This document shows, in pieces, positions 7,283 to 16,219 of a stretch of DNA of 16,753 nt. Every line of letters starts with the position of its first letter. The stretch's first letter is position 1. A program made the position numbers and the translations under genes. A model generated the notes under the pieces. That model had not been told where the DNA came from, ran no database searches, and saw only the letters and a list, made by a program, of their open reading frames with translations. The DNA comes from Thiobacillus sp. (GTDB lineage Bacteria; Pseudomonadota; Gammaproteobacteria; Burkholderiales; Thiobacillaceae), in assembly GCA_020217265.1 (NCBI GenBank), contig JAIWOS010000171.1, forward strand, positions 1 through 16,753, written 5' to 3'.

Positions 7283-8452
7283 TCACGGCCGGTCCGGCAG
7301 AAACAGGGGCAGCAGGTCGTTGAGGAAACGCCGGCCGCGCGGGGTCGCCTGCAGGGTGTGTGCCTCGGCGGCGAGCAGCCCGCGTGCGCGCGCCTCCTGC
7401 AGCACATTCGCAGCGGCCGGCAGCGCAAGACCGGTACGCGCCTGGTAAAGCTCGGCCGGCACGCCGTCGACGAGGCGCAGGGCGTTCATCATGAACTCGA
7501 ACGGCAGATCGTCGCGGCCGAGGCTGCGCGTCTCGGCGACCTGCGCATGCGCGCGCACCGCGTCCATGTATTGCTGCGGGTGCTTCACGCGCATCTGTCG
7601 CACGATGCGGTCGTGAAACGAAAGCTTGCCGTGCGCGCCCGCGCCGATGCCGAGGTAGTCGCCAAACTGCCAGTAGTTGAGGTTGTGCCGGCAGGCCTCG
7701 CCGGGCCGCGCGAACGCGGAGGTTTCGTAGTGCTGCAAGCCCGCCGCGGCGAGGCGGGACTCGATCCTGTCCTGCATGTCGGCGGCGAGGTCGTCGTCCG
7801 GCAGGTTCGCCGGCGGAGTGTGGCCGAAAGGCGTGTTGGGTTCCAGCGTGAGCTGGTAGGCCGACAGGTGCGGCGGCCCGAAGCCGAGCGCGGTCTCGAT
7901 ATCGCCGAGCGCCTCGTCGAGCGTCTGCCCGGGCAGGGCGTACATGAGATCGAGATTGAAGGTGTCGAAGTGGGTAGCGGCCAGTTCGGCGGCGCGGCGC
8001 GCCTCGCGCTCGTCGTGGATGCGCCCCAGCGCGCGCAAATGGCGCGGGTCGAAGCTCTGGATGCCGAGCGAGAGCCGGGTCACGCCGGCCTCGCGGTAGC
8101 CCCGGAACCGGGCCGCCTCGACCGTGCCCGGGTTGGCTTCGAGCGTGATTTCGGCGCCGGGCACCAGCGGCGTGAGGGTGCGCACGGCGGTCAGGATGCG
8201 GTCGATGCCCTCCGGCGAAAACAGGCTGGGCGTGCCGCCGCCGAAGAACACCGTGTGGATCCTGCGCCCCCAGATGTCGGGCAGCGCGGTTTCGAGGTCG
8301 GCGACGAGCGCGTCGATGTAAGCGGCTTCGGGGATGCCCTGCGCCGCGTGCGAATTGAAGTCGCAGTAGGGGCATTTCTTCACGCACCACGGCAGGTGAA
8401 CGTAGAGCGAAAGCGGCGGCGGCACCGACACGCCGCCGTTGGCCAGACGCAC
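7283..8452 (-). CDS. hemW: Radical SAM haem chaperone HemW
   Basis: About 389 residues. The radical SAM cluster motif CxxxCxxC is Cys23-Cys27-Cys30 in PWCVKKCPYCDFNSH. The following DF, in place of the CxC of HemN, marks HemW rather than coproporphyrinogen III dehydrogenase. TVFFGGGTPSLF, then EANPGT, then LSLGIQSFD, then GIGAGAHGK are further HemW blocks. HemW binds haem and delivers it to respiratory enzymes. There is no ATG at the 5' end. GTG 8452 has GAGG 5 nt upstream and lies 7 nt after the rdgB stop. A TTG at 8467, overlapping rdgB, is the alternative and would add five residues. The rph-rdgB-hemW order is common in betaproteobacteria. Confidence 0.94.
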   Translation of the reverse strand: MRLANGGVSVPPPLSLYVHLPWCVKKCPYCDFNSHAAQGIPEAAYIDALVADLETALPDIWGRRIHTVFFGGGTPSLFSPEGIDRILTAVRTLTPLVPGAEITLEANPGTVEAARFRGYREAGVTRLSLGIQSFDPRHLRALGRIHDEREARRAAELAATHFDTFNLDLMYALPGQTLDEALGDIETALGFGPPHLSAYQLTLEPNTPFGHTPPANLPDDDLAADMQDRIESRLAAAGLQHYETSAFARPGEACRHNLNYWQFGDYLGIGAGAHGKLSFHDRIVRQMRVKHPQQYMDAVRAHAQVAETRSLGRDDLPFEFMMNALRLVDGVPAELYQARTGLALPAAANVLQEARARGLLAAEAHTLQATPRGRRFLNDLLPLFLPDRP

Positions 8453-8457
8453 GACAG

Positions 8458-8461
8458 CCTC
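8458..8461 (-). promoter_or_regulatory. GAGG ribosome binding site favouring the hemW GTG start
   Basis: On the minus strand GAGG lies 5 nt before GTG 8452 and overlaps the rdgB stop codon. No such motif precedes the alternative TTG 8467. Confidence 0.5.
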
Positions 8462-9059
8462 AGCCAATGCGTCCCAGCGCTTTCAGTTTGCCGACCAGCT
8501 CGCGCAGCGCGATGCCGCGGTGGCTGACGGCGTTCTTTTCGTCCTCGCCGAGTTCCGCGCCGGTCTTGCCGAATTGCGGCACGAAGAAATACGGGTCGTA
8601 GCCGAAGCCGCCCTCGCCGCGCGGCGTGTCGATGATTTCGCCGTGCCAGCGGCCTTCGGCGATCACCGGCTCGGGATCGTCGGGGTGCCGCACGTAGACC
8701 ATGACACAGGTGTAGTGGGCACGGCGGTCGGCCACGCCATGAAGATCGGCGATCAACTTTTCGTTGTTGCGCGCGTCCGACTTGGGCTCGCCGGCGTAGC
8801 GCGCCGAATACACGCCCGGCGCGCCGCCCAGCGCCTCGACGCAGATGCCCGAATCGTCGGCCAGCGCCGGCAGACCGCTCACGCGGCTGGCGTGGCGCGC
8901 CTTGGCCAGGCAGTTTTCCACGAAGGTGACGTGCGGCTCGGGGCAGTCGGGCACGTTGAACGCCGACTGCGGCAGCGCTTCGATGCCGTAGGGCGCGAGG
9001 ATGCGCGCGATTTCGCGCAGCTTGCCGGCGTTGCCGGAGGCGATGACGAGCTGGCTCAT
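8460..9059 (-). CDS. rdgB: dITP/XTP pyrophosphatase (Ham1/RdgB family)
   Basis: This 199-residue protein is of normal family length. It opens with LVIASGNAGKLREI (nucleotide-binding SxNxxKxxE-type motif). It contains ALADDSGICVEALGGAPGVYSARYAG, with the catalytic Asp pair in DDSGI. It continues with GEGGFGYDPYFFVPQ and KNAVSHRGIALREL, all diagnostic. The enzyme hydrolyses dITP, ITP and XTP to monophosphates, keeping deaminated purines out of DNA and RNA. ATG 9059 follows AAGGAAG (9070-9064 on the coding strand). It is downstream of rph, separated by a palindromic element, and is followed by hemW after 7 nt. Confidence 0.97.
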   Translation of the reverse strand: MSQLVIASGNAGKLREIARILAPYGIEALPQSAFNVPDCPEPHVTFVENCLAKARHASRVSGLPALADDSGICVEALGGAPGVYSARYAGEPKSDARNNEKLIADLHGVADRRAHYTCVMVYVRHPDDPEPVIAEGRWHGEIIDTPRGEGGFGYDPYFFVPQFGKTGAELGEDEKNAVSHRGIALRELVGKLKALGRIG

Positions 9060-9080
9060 GAAGCTTCCTTTTGATTTTTT

Positions 9081-9154
9081 ATCCGCGAAGGACGCGAAGA
9101 AACACGAAGAAAATTCCGGTTCTTGCTTCGTATCCCTTCGCGGGTTTCGCGGAT
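9081..9154. repeat. 74-nt imperfect palindromic element between rph and rdgB
   Basis: Two 29-nt arms (9081-9109 and 9126-9154) flank a 16-nt loop. They match at 23 of 29 positions, with perfect outer 9 bp (ATCCGCGAA/TTCGCGGAT). In the minus-strand transcript three of the six mismatches become G-U pairs, leaving only a 3-nt internal bulge. The left arm is built of the heptamer CGCGAAG repeated with a 9-10 nt period (CGCGAAG, CGCGAAG, CACGAAG). The right edge coincides with the first base of the rph stop codon complement. The pattern resembles dispersed REP/MITE-like palindromes, but only one copy is in this window. Confidence 0.72.
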
Positions 9155-9885
9155 CAATCCGCTTTCAAGGCTGCCTGCTGCGCCGTGGTGATCCGGGCGA
9201 TGCCGGCGGTGGCGAGATCGAGCAGCGTTTCGAGCGTGGCGCGCGAAAACGGCGCGCCTTCGGCCGTGCCCTGCACTTCGACGATGCCGCCCGCGCCGGT
9301 CATCACCACGTTCATGTCGGTGTCGCAGGCGGAATCCTCGGCGTAGTCGAGATCGAGCACGGGCACGCCCTGATAGACGCCGACCGAGACGGCGGCGACG
9401 CTGTCAGCAAGCGGCGATTCGGTCAATTTGCCTTCAGCGAGCAGGCCTGCCACCGCGTCGGCCACCGCGACGTAGGCGCCGCAGATGCTGGCGCAGCGGG
9501 TGCCGCCGTCGGCCTGCAGCACGTCGCAGTCGAGATGGATCGTGCGCTCGCCGAGTTTTTGCAGATCGACCACCGCGCGCAGCGAGCGGCCTATCAGCCG
9601 CTGGATTTCCTGCGTGCGCCCGCTCTGCTTGCCGCGCGCGGCCTCGCGGTCGGTGCGGGTGTGGGTGGAACGCGGCAGCATGCCGTATTCGGCCGTCACC
9701 CAGCCCTCCCCGCTGCCCTTCTTGTGCGGCGGCACCTTCTCCAGCACGCTCGCGGTGCACAGCACCCGGGTGTCACCCATGGCGACGAGCACCGAACCTT
9801 CGGCGTGCTTGGTATAACGGCGAGTGAACGAAAGGGCACGCAGCGCGTCGGGCGCACGGCCGCTGGGTCGGGCAAGGGTCGACAT
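9154..9885 (-). CDS. rph: Ribonuclease PH
   Basis: The 243-residue protein fits the family length of about 238-245. Diagnostic stretches are [11 protein letters not shown] at the N-terminus, then [18 protein letters not shown], then [17 protein letters not shown] (phosphate/RNA-binding). [36 protein letters not shown] and [20 protein letters not shown] (catalytic Asp cluster) complete the set. The enzyme trims tRNA 3' ends using phosphate. The frame is intact, unlike the frameshifted rph of E. coli K-12. A 60-nt gap from the PP2C stop contains a possible -10 (TAGAAT), so rph may start the rph-rdgB-hemW unit. Confidence 0.97.
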   Translation of the reverse strand: MSTLARPSGRAPDALRALSFTRRYTKHAEGSVLVAMGDTRVLCTASVLEKVPPHKKGSGEGWVTAEYGMLPRSTHTRTDREAARGKQSGRTQEIQRLIGRSLRAVVDLQKLGERTIHLDCDVLQADGGTRCASICGAYVAVADAVAGLLAEGKLTESPLADSVAAVSVGVYQGVPVLDLDYAEDSACDTDMNVVMTGAGGIVEVQGTAEGAPFSRATLETLLDLATAGIARITTAQQAALKAD

Positions 9886-9911
9886 TGCGGAACTCGAAAT
9901 GGCAAAGCGCG

Positions 9912-9917
9912 ATTCTA
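9912..9917 (-). promoter_or_regulatory. Possible -10 element upstream of rph
   Basis: TAGAAT on the minus strand (five of six to TATAAT) lies 26 nt before the rph ATG, predicting a leader of about 20 nt. No convincing -35 is found at 16-18 nt, so this is weak evidence. Confidence 0.3.
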
Positions 9918-9945
9918 CCGCGCCTGCACCGTCCGGCGCCGGGGC

Positions 9946-10854
9946 TTACTTGGCAGATATCTTCTGGATGGCCTGCTGGATTTCGGCGATGGCGCGCTCG
10001 ATCTCGTCGTCCGATACGACGGGTGTGCCGGGCAGCGGACGCAAGGCGTTGATCTGGGTGGTGACGCCACCGGATGGCAGCGCCAGGGTGGAAATCGAAT
10101 CCTTGCTCGGCATGCGCGCCTCGCCCCAGGTCATGGCGACCAGACTGAGATTGTCGCCGTGTTCGCCGCCGCGGAATTCGGCGTGATCCATCAGGTGGCG
10201 CACGGCGTCTTCCAGCGTGTAGGCGTTGAGCAGCGCCGCCAGCTCCTGCACGTTGATCATGCCCCAGATGCCGTCGGTGCACAGCAGCAGGGTGTCGGCA
10301 TCATGCAGCGGAATCGGCGCGGCACACTCCACCTGCGGGATCACGTAGCCGCCCAGGCAATTGGACACCTTGTTGCGGTCGGGGTGGTTGCCGGCCTCTT
10401 CCTCGGTGATGAGGCCATCGCGCACCAGCTGGGCGACGGCGGTGTGGTCCTCGGTGCGCGCGATGAGTCCGCCTTCGCTGAAGAGGTAGAGGCGCGAATC
10501 GCCGACATGCGCCCAGTAGGCGGTGTTGTCCTGCACCACGGCGGCGACCACGGTGGTGTGGGGTATTTCCAGCAGATCCTGCTCGACCGCGTAGTCGTTG
10601 ATCGCGTAATGCGCGCGCGTGACCGTGTCCGACAGAAAGGCGAGTGGGTCGGCAAGCCGCGGCTTGGCCTGCTTCTGGAAATAGTCGGTCAGCGTCTGCA
10701 CGGCAATCTGTGCGGCGATCTCGCCGTGCATGTGCCCGCCCATGCCGTCGGCAACCACCATCATCAAGGCGTCGCGGCTGTACGAATACGCCACGCGGTC
10801 TTCGTTGTTCTTGCGCCCGCCCTGCCTCGACGCCTGGTAGATTGTGAATTTCAT
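9946..10854 (-). CDS. PP2C-family Ser/Thr protein phosphatase with C-terminal tail
   Basis: The protein has 302 residues. The PP2C catalytic domain spans about 1-245 and has all metal-binding motifs. These are NNEDR (Asp19), VVADGMGGHMHGE (Asp36), HVGDSRLY, TEDHT, LLLCTDGIWGM (Asp194) and HGDNLSLVAM (Asp234). There is no membrane segment, so it is cytosolic. A tail of about 57 residues follows, with a Ser/Thr/Pro-rich linker (about 250-280) and a charged helix (DDEIERAIAEIQQAIQKI). It lies 9 nt after the stop of the kinase gene, the usual arrangement for an antagonistic kinase/phosphatase pair, and probably dephosphorylates the kinase or its targets. Related pairs occur in type VI secretion loci, but no such genes are present here. 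Confidence 0.95.
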   Translation of the reverse strand: MKFTIYQASRQGGRKNNEDRVAYSYSRDALMMVVADGMGGHMHGEIAAQIAVQTLTDYFQKQAKPRLADPLAFLSDTVTRAHYAINDYAVEQDLLEIPHTTVVAAVVQDNTAYWAHVGDSRLYLFSEGGLIARTEDHTAVAQLVRDGLITEEEAGNHPDRNKVSNCLGGYVIPQVECAAPIPLHDADTLLLCTDGIWGMINVQELAALLNAYTLEDAVRHLMDHAEFRGGEHGDNLSLVAMTWGEARMPSKDSISTLALPSGGVTTQINALRPLPGTPVVSDDEIERAIAEIQQAIQKISAK

Positions 10855-10863
10855 GCCGATACT

Positions 10864-11808
10864 TTAGAACAAATCCCGGCCCAGGGTGCGCTTGAGGCTG
10901 CCGAGCAGCGACGGGCGTTTCGTTTCCATGGCCGATCGGTCCATCAGCACCTTCTGCAGGCTGAAGACGCTTTGCGGCCGCTCCATGTAGTTGAGCTTGA
11001 GACAGTGATCGATGGTTTCTAGCAGCTGGTCGGAATACTGGCCGCGCCAGTTGGTCGTAGCGGGTACCAGCTTGTCGTTCAGGAGGCGCGCATCGGCGGC
11101 CTGCGGCGGATAGCCCGCGAGGCAGGCATAGAGGCTGGCGCCCACGCTGTAGATGTCGGTCCACGGCCCCAGCCGTTCGCGGTTGTGGTATTGCTCGGGC
11201 GCGGCGAAACCGGGCGTGTACATGGGTTGCAGCTTGCTCTCTTCCTGCGTGAGCGTCTGCCGCGCCGCGCCGAAGTCGATCAGCACCGGCGAACCGTCGA
11301 GACGGATGTAGAGGTTGGACGGCTTGATGTCGAGGTGCAGCAGCTTGTGCGTGTGCACCTCGCGCAGGCCGTTGAGCAACTGCGCGAACACTCGGCGGAT
11401 GAAACTTTCGCGAATGGTGCCGCGATTGGCCTGGATATGCTGCTGCAGGGTCTTGCCGCGCTCGAAACGCATCACCATGTAGACCGTGTCGTTGGCACGG
11501 AAGAAGTTGATCACGCGCACCACGTTGGGATGATTGATGCGCGCCAGCGCCCGTCCCTCCTCGAAAAAGCATTTCATTCCGTGGCGGAAGATGGCGTTGT
11601 TTTCCGAGGAGTTGGCCTGCACCAGCACCGAGCCCTCGGTGCGCAGCACCAGCGCGCCCGGCAGGTATTCCTTGATCGCCACCGGCTGGTTGGCGTCGTC
11701 GCGCGCGAGATAGACCATGCTGAATCCGCCGCCGCCGATCTTGCGCACGACGGTGTATTCATTCAGCCGGTAGCCATTGGGCAGCGCCTGGTTGGGTTGA
11801 GTCGCCAT
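10864..11808 (-). CDS. Hanks-type Ser/Thr protein kinase, non-RD (HLD)
   Basis: The protein has 314 residues. The kinase domain spans about 18-290: glycine loop IGGGGFSMVY (25-30), Lys46 in VAIKEY, a helix-C Glu near 83-84, catalytic loop HLDIKPSN (158-165), DFG (178-180) and AAPEQ (202-206). The usual Arg of HRD is Leu159, so it is a non-RD kinase that may not need activation-loop phosphorylation. There is no membrane or sensor domain, and the short tail (RPSLLGSLKRTLGRDLF) is basic and amphipathic. I prefer ATG 11808; an in-frame ATG at 11856 would add 16 Arg-rich residues lying upstream of a likely -10. No ribosome binding site is evident. It is paired with the downstream PP2C. Confidence 0.94.
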   Translation of the reverse strand: MATQPNQALPNGYRLNEYTVVRKIGGGGFSMVYLARDDANQPVAIKEYLPGALVLRTEGSVLVQANSSENNAIFRHGMKCFFEEGRALARINHPNVVRVINFFRANDTVYMVMRFERGKTLQQHIQANRGTIRESFIRRVFAQLLNGLREVHTHKLLHLDIKPSNLYIRLDGSPVLIDFGAARQTLTQEESKLQPMYTPGFAAPEQYHNRERLGPWTDIYSVGASLYACLAGYPPQAADARLLNDKLVPATTNWRGQYSDQLLETIDHCLKLNYMERPQSVFSLQKVLMDRSAMETKRPSLLGSLKRTLGRDLF

Positions 11809-11820
11809 ATTCGAACGTCT

Positions 11821-11826
11821 ATTATC
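11821..11826 (-). promoter_or_regulatory. Possible -10 element of the kinase/phosphatase unit
   Basis: GATAAT on the minus strand (five of six) lies in the divergent gap with yicC. Initiation about 7 nt downstream would leave a leader of only 5-6 nt before ATG 11808, in keeping with the absence of a Shine-Dalgarno sequence. No clear -35 is found. Confidence 0.35.
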
Positions 11827-11882
11827 TTTGTCTGCCCGCCGGCTCCGCACCGGCATTCATCTTAATTTTCCGCACTCTGACC

Positions 11883-13398
<1,516 letters not shown>

Positions 13399-13406
13399 AT
13401 CCTCGC

Positions 13407-13411
13407 AGGAG
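13407..13411 (+). promoter_or_regulatory. Ribosome binding site deciding the rpoZ start
   Basis: AGGAG lies 7 nt before ATG 13419. It selects this start over an in-frame ATG at 13395 that overlaps the end of gmk and has no such site. Confidence 0.7.
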
Positions 13412-13418
13412 ACCCCGC

Positions 13419-13622
13419 ATGGCACGCATCACCGTCGACGATTGCATCGAGAAAATCCCCAACCGCTTCGAACTGACCCTGGCCGCGACCTACCGCGCGC
13501 GCCAGCTGGCGCAGGGCTCGCAGCCCATGGTCGAATCGAAGGACAAACCCATCGTCACCGCGCTGCGCGAAATCGCCGCCGGCAAGGTCGGCCGTGAAAT
13601 CCTCAACCGGGGCCGCGCCTGA
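13419..13622 (+). CDS. rpoZ: RNA polymerase omega subunit
   Basis: The 67-residue protein begins [34 protein letters not shown], the conserved omega N-terminus with the [13 protein letters not shown] segment that wraps the beta' subunit. It ends [20 protein letters not shown]. Omega assists RNA polymerase assembly and forms part of a ppGpp binding site (site 1), which makes the adjacent spoT functionally relevant. AGGAG supports the start. The gene is 20 nt after gmk. Its last codons contain a GTG (13594) that could serve as an overlapping, upstream start for spoT. Confidence 0.97.
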   Translation: MARITVDDCIEKIPNRFELTLAATYRARQLAQGSQPMVESKDKPIVTALREIAAGKVGREILNRGRA

Positions 13623-13668
13623 GGCGCCCGTCCACGAAACGCCGGCGCACGCCGAGCGCGCGCCGGCG

Positions 13669-15813
13669 ATGACGCACGCATTCGACGCGCTGCGCCCCGC
13701 ACTGTCCTATTTGTCGCCGGCAGAAGTCGGCATCATCGAAGACGCCTACGAATTCAGCCGCGCGGCCCACGAGGGCCAGTTCAGGAAGAGCGGCGAACCC
13801 TACATCTCCCACCCGCTTGCCGTCGCCGGCATCCTGGCCAGCTGGCATCTCGACGCCCAGACGCTCGCCGCGGCGCTGCTGCACGACGTGGTGGAAGACA
13901 CGCCCGCCACCGCGAGCGAGATCGAGGCGCGTTTTGGCAAGGCCGTGGCGCTTCTGGTCGAGGGCGTATCCAAGCTCGACAAGCTGGCCTTCGAATCGGA
14001 ACAGCAGGCGCAGGCCGAGAACTTCCGCAAGATGCTGCTGGCGATGGCGCAGGACGTGCGGGTGATCCTGGTGAAACTCGCCGACCGCCTGCACAACATG
14101 CACACCATGGGCGCGATGCCTGCGGACAAGCGCAAGCGCATCGCCACCGAAACGCTGGAAATCTACGCGCCCATCGCCAACCGGCTGGGCCTGCATGCGG
14201 TTTACCAGGAACTCGAAGACCTGGGGTTCCGCTACCAGCATCCCAACCGCTACCAGGTGCTGGCGCGCGCGGTGAAGGCGGCGCGCGGCAACCGCCGCGA
14301 ACTGGTCGAGAAGATCAAGGTCGCCATCCAGGACAAGCTCGCCCAGGCTGGCATCGAGGCCACCATCACCGGCCGCGAGAAACACCTCTACAGCATCTAT
14401 CGCAAGATGCAGGAAAAGAACCTGGCGTTTTCCGAGGTGTTCGACATCTACGGCTTCCGCGTGGTGGTGCGCGACCAGCCGTCCTGCTACCTCGCGCTGG
14501 GGGCGCTGCACGCGCTCTACAAGCCGATTCCCGGCAAGTTCAAGGACTACATCGCGATCCCCAAGGCCAACGGCTACCAGTCGCTGCATTCCATCTTGTT
14601 CGGGCCCAACGGCACGCCCATCGAGGTGCAGATCCGCACCGTCGAGATGAACCGCCTGGCGGAAACCGGCATCGCCTCGCACTGGATGTACAAGTCGGCC
14701 GACGTGGCGCTCAACGACGTGCAGACGCGCACCCACCGCTGGCTGCAATCGCTGCTCGACATCCAGGCCGACCACGGCGATTCGCCCGAATTCCTCGAAC
14801 ACATCAAGGTCGACCTGTTCCCGGACGAGGTCTACGTGTTCACGCCCAAGGGCAAGATCCTGGCGCTGCCGCGCGGTGCGACCGCGGTCGACTTCGCGTT
14901 CGCGGTGCATACCGACGTCGGCCACCGCTGCATCGCGGTGAAGATCAATTACGAGCTGATGCCACTGCGCACGCAGTTGCGCAATGGCGACCACGTCGAA
15001 ATTCTCACCGCATCGAACGCCACGCCCAACGCCGCCTGGCTGAATTTCGTCGTCACCGGCAAGGCACGCTCGCACATCCGCAACTACCTGCGCACTGCGC
15101 GCGCGACCGAAGCGGCCACCCTGGGCGAACGCCTGCTCAGGCACGCCATCGAGACCCTGCATCCGGAAAAAATGGAACCCGACGCCGTGGTGTGGGAACG
15201 CATGCTCAAGGACTACGGCATGCAATCGCGGCAAGAGCTCTTTACCGCCATCGGCCTCGGCCAGAAGCTCCCGCTGGTGGTCGCGCACCAGCTCCTGCAC
15301 ATGCACGGCGACCGCACCGGCGAGCCGGCGCACCCGCGCGCCATCAGCATCCGCGGCACCGAGGGCATCGCGGTCGAGTTGGCGCAGTGCTGTCATCCGA
15401 TCCCCGGCGATCCGATCCTCGGTTTCATCCACAAGGACCGCGGCCTCATCATCCACACCCACGACTGCCCGTCGATCCGCGCTTTCCGCGCCGATCCCGA
15501 CAAATGGCTCGACGTCGAATGGGAGGCCGAGCCCGGCCACCTGTTCGACGTGCAGATCAAGGTCGTCGTCGGCAACCAGCGCGGCGTGCTCGCCAAGGTC
15601 GCGGCCGCCATCGCCGAACAGGGCTCCAACATCGGCAACGTGTCGATGGAGGAGGAGGACGGCAGCCCCTATACCGTGCTGTTCTTCACCGTGCAGGTGG
15701 AAAACCGCATGCACCTCGCGCGCGTGATGCGGGCCCTGCGCGTGCTGCCCGACGTGGTGCGGATTTTCCGCATCAAGGGCAAGAAGGACGGCCGCGCCGC
15801 CCAGTCCCAGTAA
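13669..15813 (+). CDS. spoT: Bifunctional (p)ppGpp synthetase/hydrolase (RelA/SpoT family)
   Basis: The protein has 714 residues. Domains in order: HD hydrolase (about 25-180, with ISHP and HDVVEDT); synthetase (about 220-345, with GREKHLYSIYRKM, then FDIYGFRVVV, then KDYIAIPKANGYQSLHS, then EVQIRT); TGS (about 380-440, DEVYVFTPKGKILALPRGATAVDFA); helical and Cys-containing linker (ELAQCCHPIPGD); ACT (about 640-710). The intact HD motif implies ppGpp hydrolysis, so this is the SpoT/Rel type and not a RelA-only enzyme. I chose ATG 13669 because MTHAFDALRPALSYL aligns with the E. coli SpoT start. A GTG at 13594, overlapping rpoZ by 29 nt and with AAGG upstream, would add 25 residues and remains possible. 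Confidence 0.96.
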   Translation: MTHAFDALRPALSYLSPAEVGIIEDAYEFSRAAHEGQFRKSGEPYISHPLAVAGILASWHLDAQTLAAALLHDVVEDTPATASEIEARFGKAVALLVEGVSKLDKLAFESEQQAQAENFRKMLLAMAQDVRVILVKLADRLHNMHTMGAMPADKRKRIATETLEIYAPIANRLGLHAVYQELEDLGFRYQHPNRYQVLARAVKAARGNRRELVEKIKVAIQDKLAQAGIEATITGREKHLYSIYRKMQEKNLAFSEVFDIYGFRVVVRDQPSCYLALGALHALYKPIPGKFKDYIAIPKANGYQSLHSILFGPNGTPIEVQIRTVEMNRLAETGIASHWMYKSADVALNDVQTRTHRWLQSLLDIQADHGDSPEFLEHIKVDLFPDEVYVFTPKGKILALPRGATAVDFAFAVHTDVGHRCIAVKINYELMPLRTQLRNGDHVEILTASNATPNAAWLNFVVTGKARSHIRNYLRTARATEAATLGERLLRHAIETLHPEKMEPDAVVWERMLKDYGMQSRQELFTAIGLGQKLPLVVAHQLLHMHGDRTGEPAHPRAISIRGTEGIAVELAQCCHPIPGDPILGFIHKDRGLIIHTHDCPSIRAFRADPDKWLDVEWEAEPGHLFDVQIKVVVGNQRGVLAKVAAAIAEQGSNIGNVSMEEEDGSPYTVLFFTVQVENRMHLARVMRALRVLPDVVRIFRIKGKKDGRAAQSQ

Positions 15814-15831
15814 CCTTTCCAGCCACCAGAC

Positions 15832-16212
15832 ATGCAAAAAGACATCATCCAGACCGCCGACGCCCCCGCCGCCATCGGCACCTACTCGCAAGCTGTGCGC
15901 GTGAACGGCACCGTGTACCTGTCGGGCCAGATCGGCCTCGACCCCGCGAGCATGCAGCTCGTGGACGGCATCGACGCACAAATCCACCAGGTGTTCAGGA
16001 ACCTCGCCGCGGTGGCGTCCGCCGCCGGCGGCACGCTCGCCGACGTGGTGAAGCTCAACGTCTTTCTCACCGATCTCGGCCACTTCCCCCGGGTCAACGA
16101 AATCATGGCGCAGTACTTCAGCCAGCCCTACCCCGCGCGCGCCGCGGTCGGCGTGGCGGCGCTGCCGCGCGGCGCGCTGGTCGAGGCCGATGGCGTGATG
16201 GTTCTCGGATAA
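15832..16212 (+). CDS. ridA: RidA-family reactive enamine/imine deaminase
   Basis: This 126-residue protein keeps the RidA active-site pattern: GTYSQAV (Tyr18), [32 protein letters not shown] with Arg103 and Glu118, equivalent to Arg105 and Glu120 of E. coli RidA. It hydrolyses 2-aminoacrylate and related intermediates released by pyridoxal-phosphate enzymes. The position between spoT (18 nt upstream) and recG (7 nt downstream) suggests cotranscription. In E. coli the spoT-recG interval holds trmH instead. No strong ribosome binding site is seen. A terminator-like hairpin lies just after the stop, within the start of recG. Confidence 0.97.
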   Translation: MQKDIIQTADAPAAIGTYSQAVRVNGTVYLSGQIGLDPASMQLVDGIDAQIHQVFRNLAAVASAAGGTLADVVKLNVFLTDLGHFPRVNEIMAQYFSQPYPARAAVGVAALPRGALVEADGVMVLG

Positions 16213-16219
16213 ACCCGCC

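Noticed and set aside
9001..11022. 673-codon plus-strand open frame over rph and the PP2C gene
   Set aside because: Low-complexity translation, antisense to rph and PP2C, which have complete family motifs. Its 5' part reads through the palindromic repeat.
11838..11854. Inverted repeat GCCGG-N7-CCGGC in the kinase/yicC divergent gap as an operator
   Set aside because: Only 5-bp arms made of G and C, no regulator gene adjacent, and no alignment with a convincing promoter.
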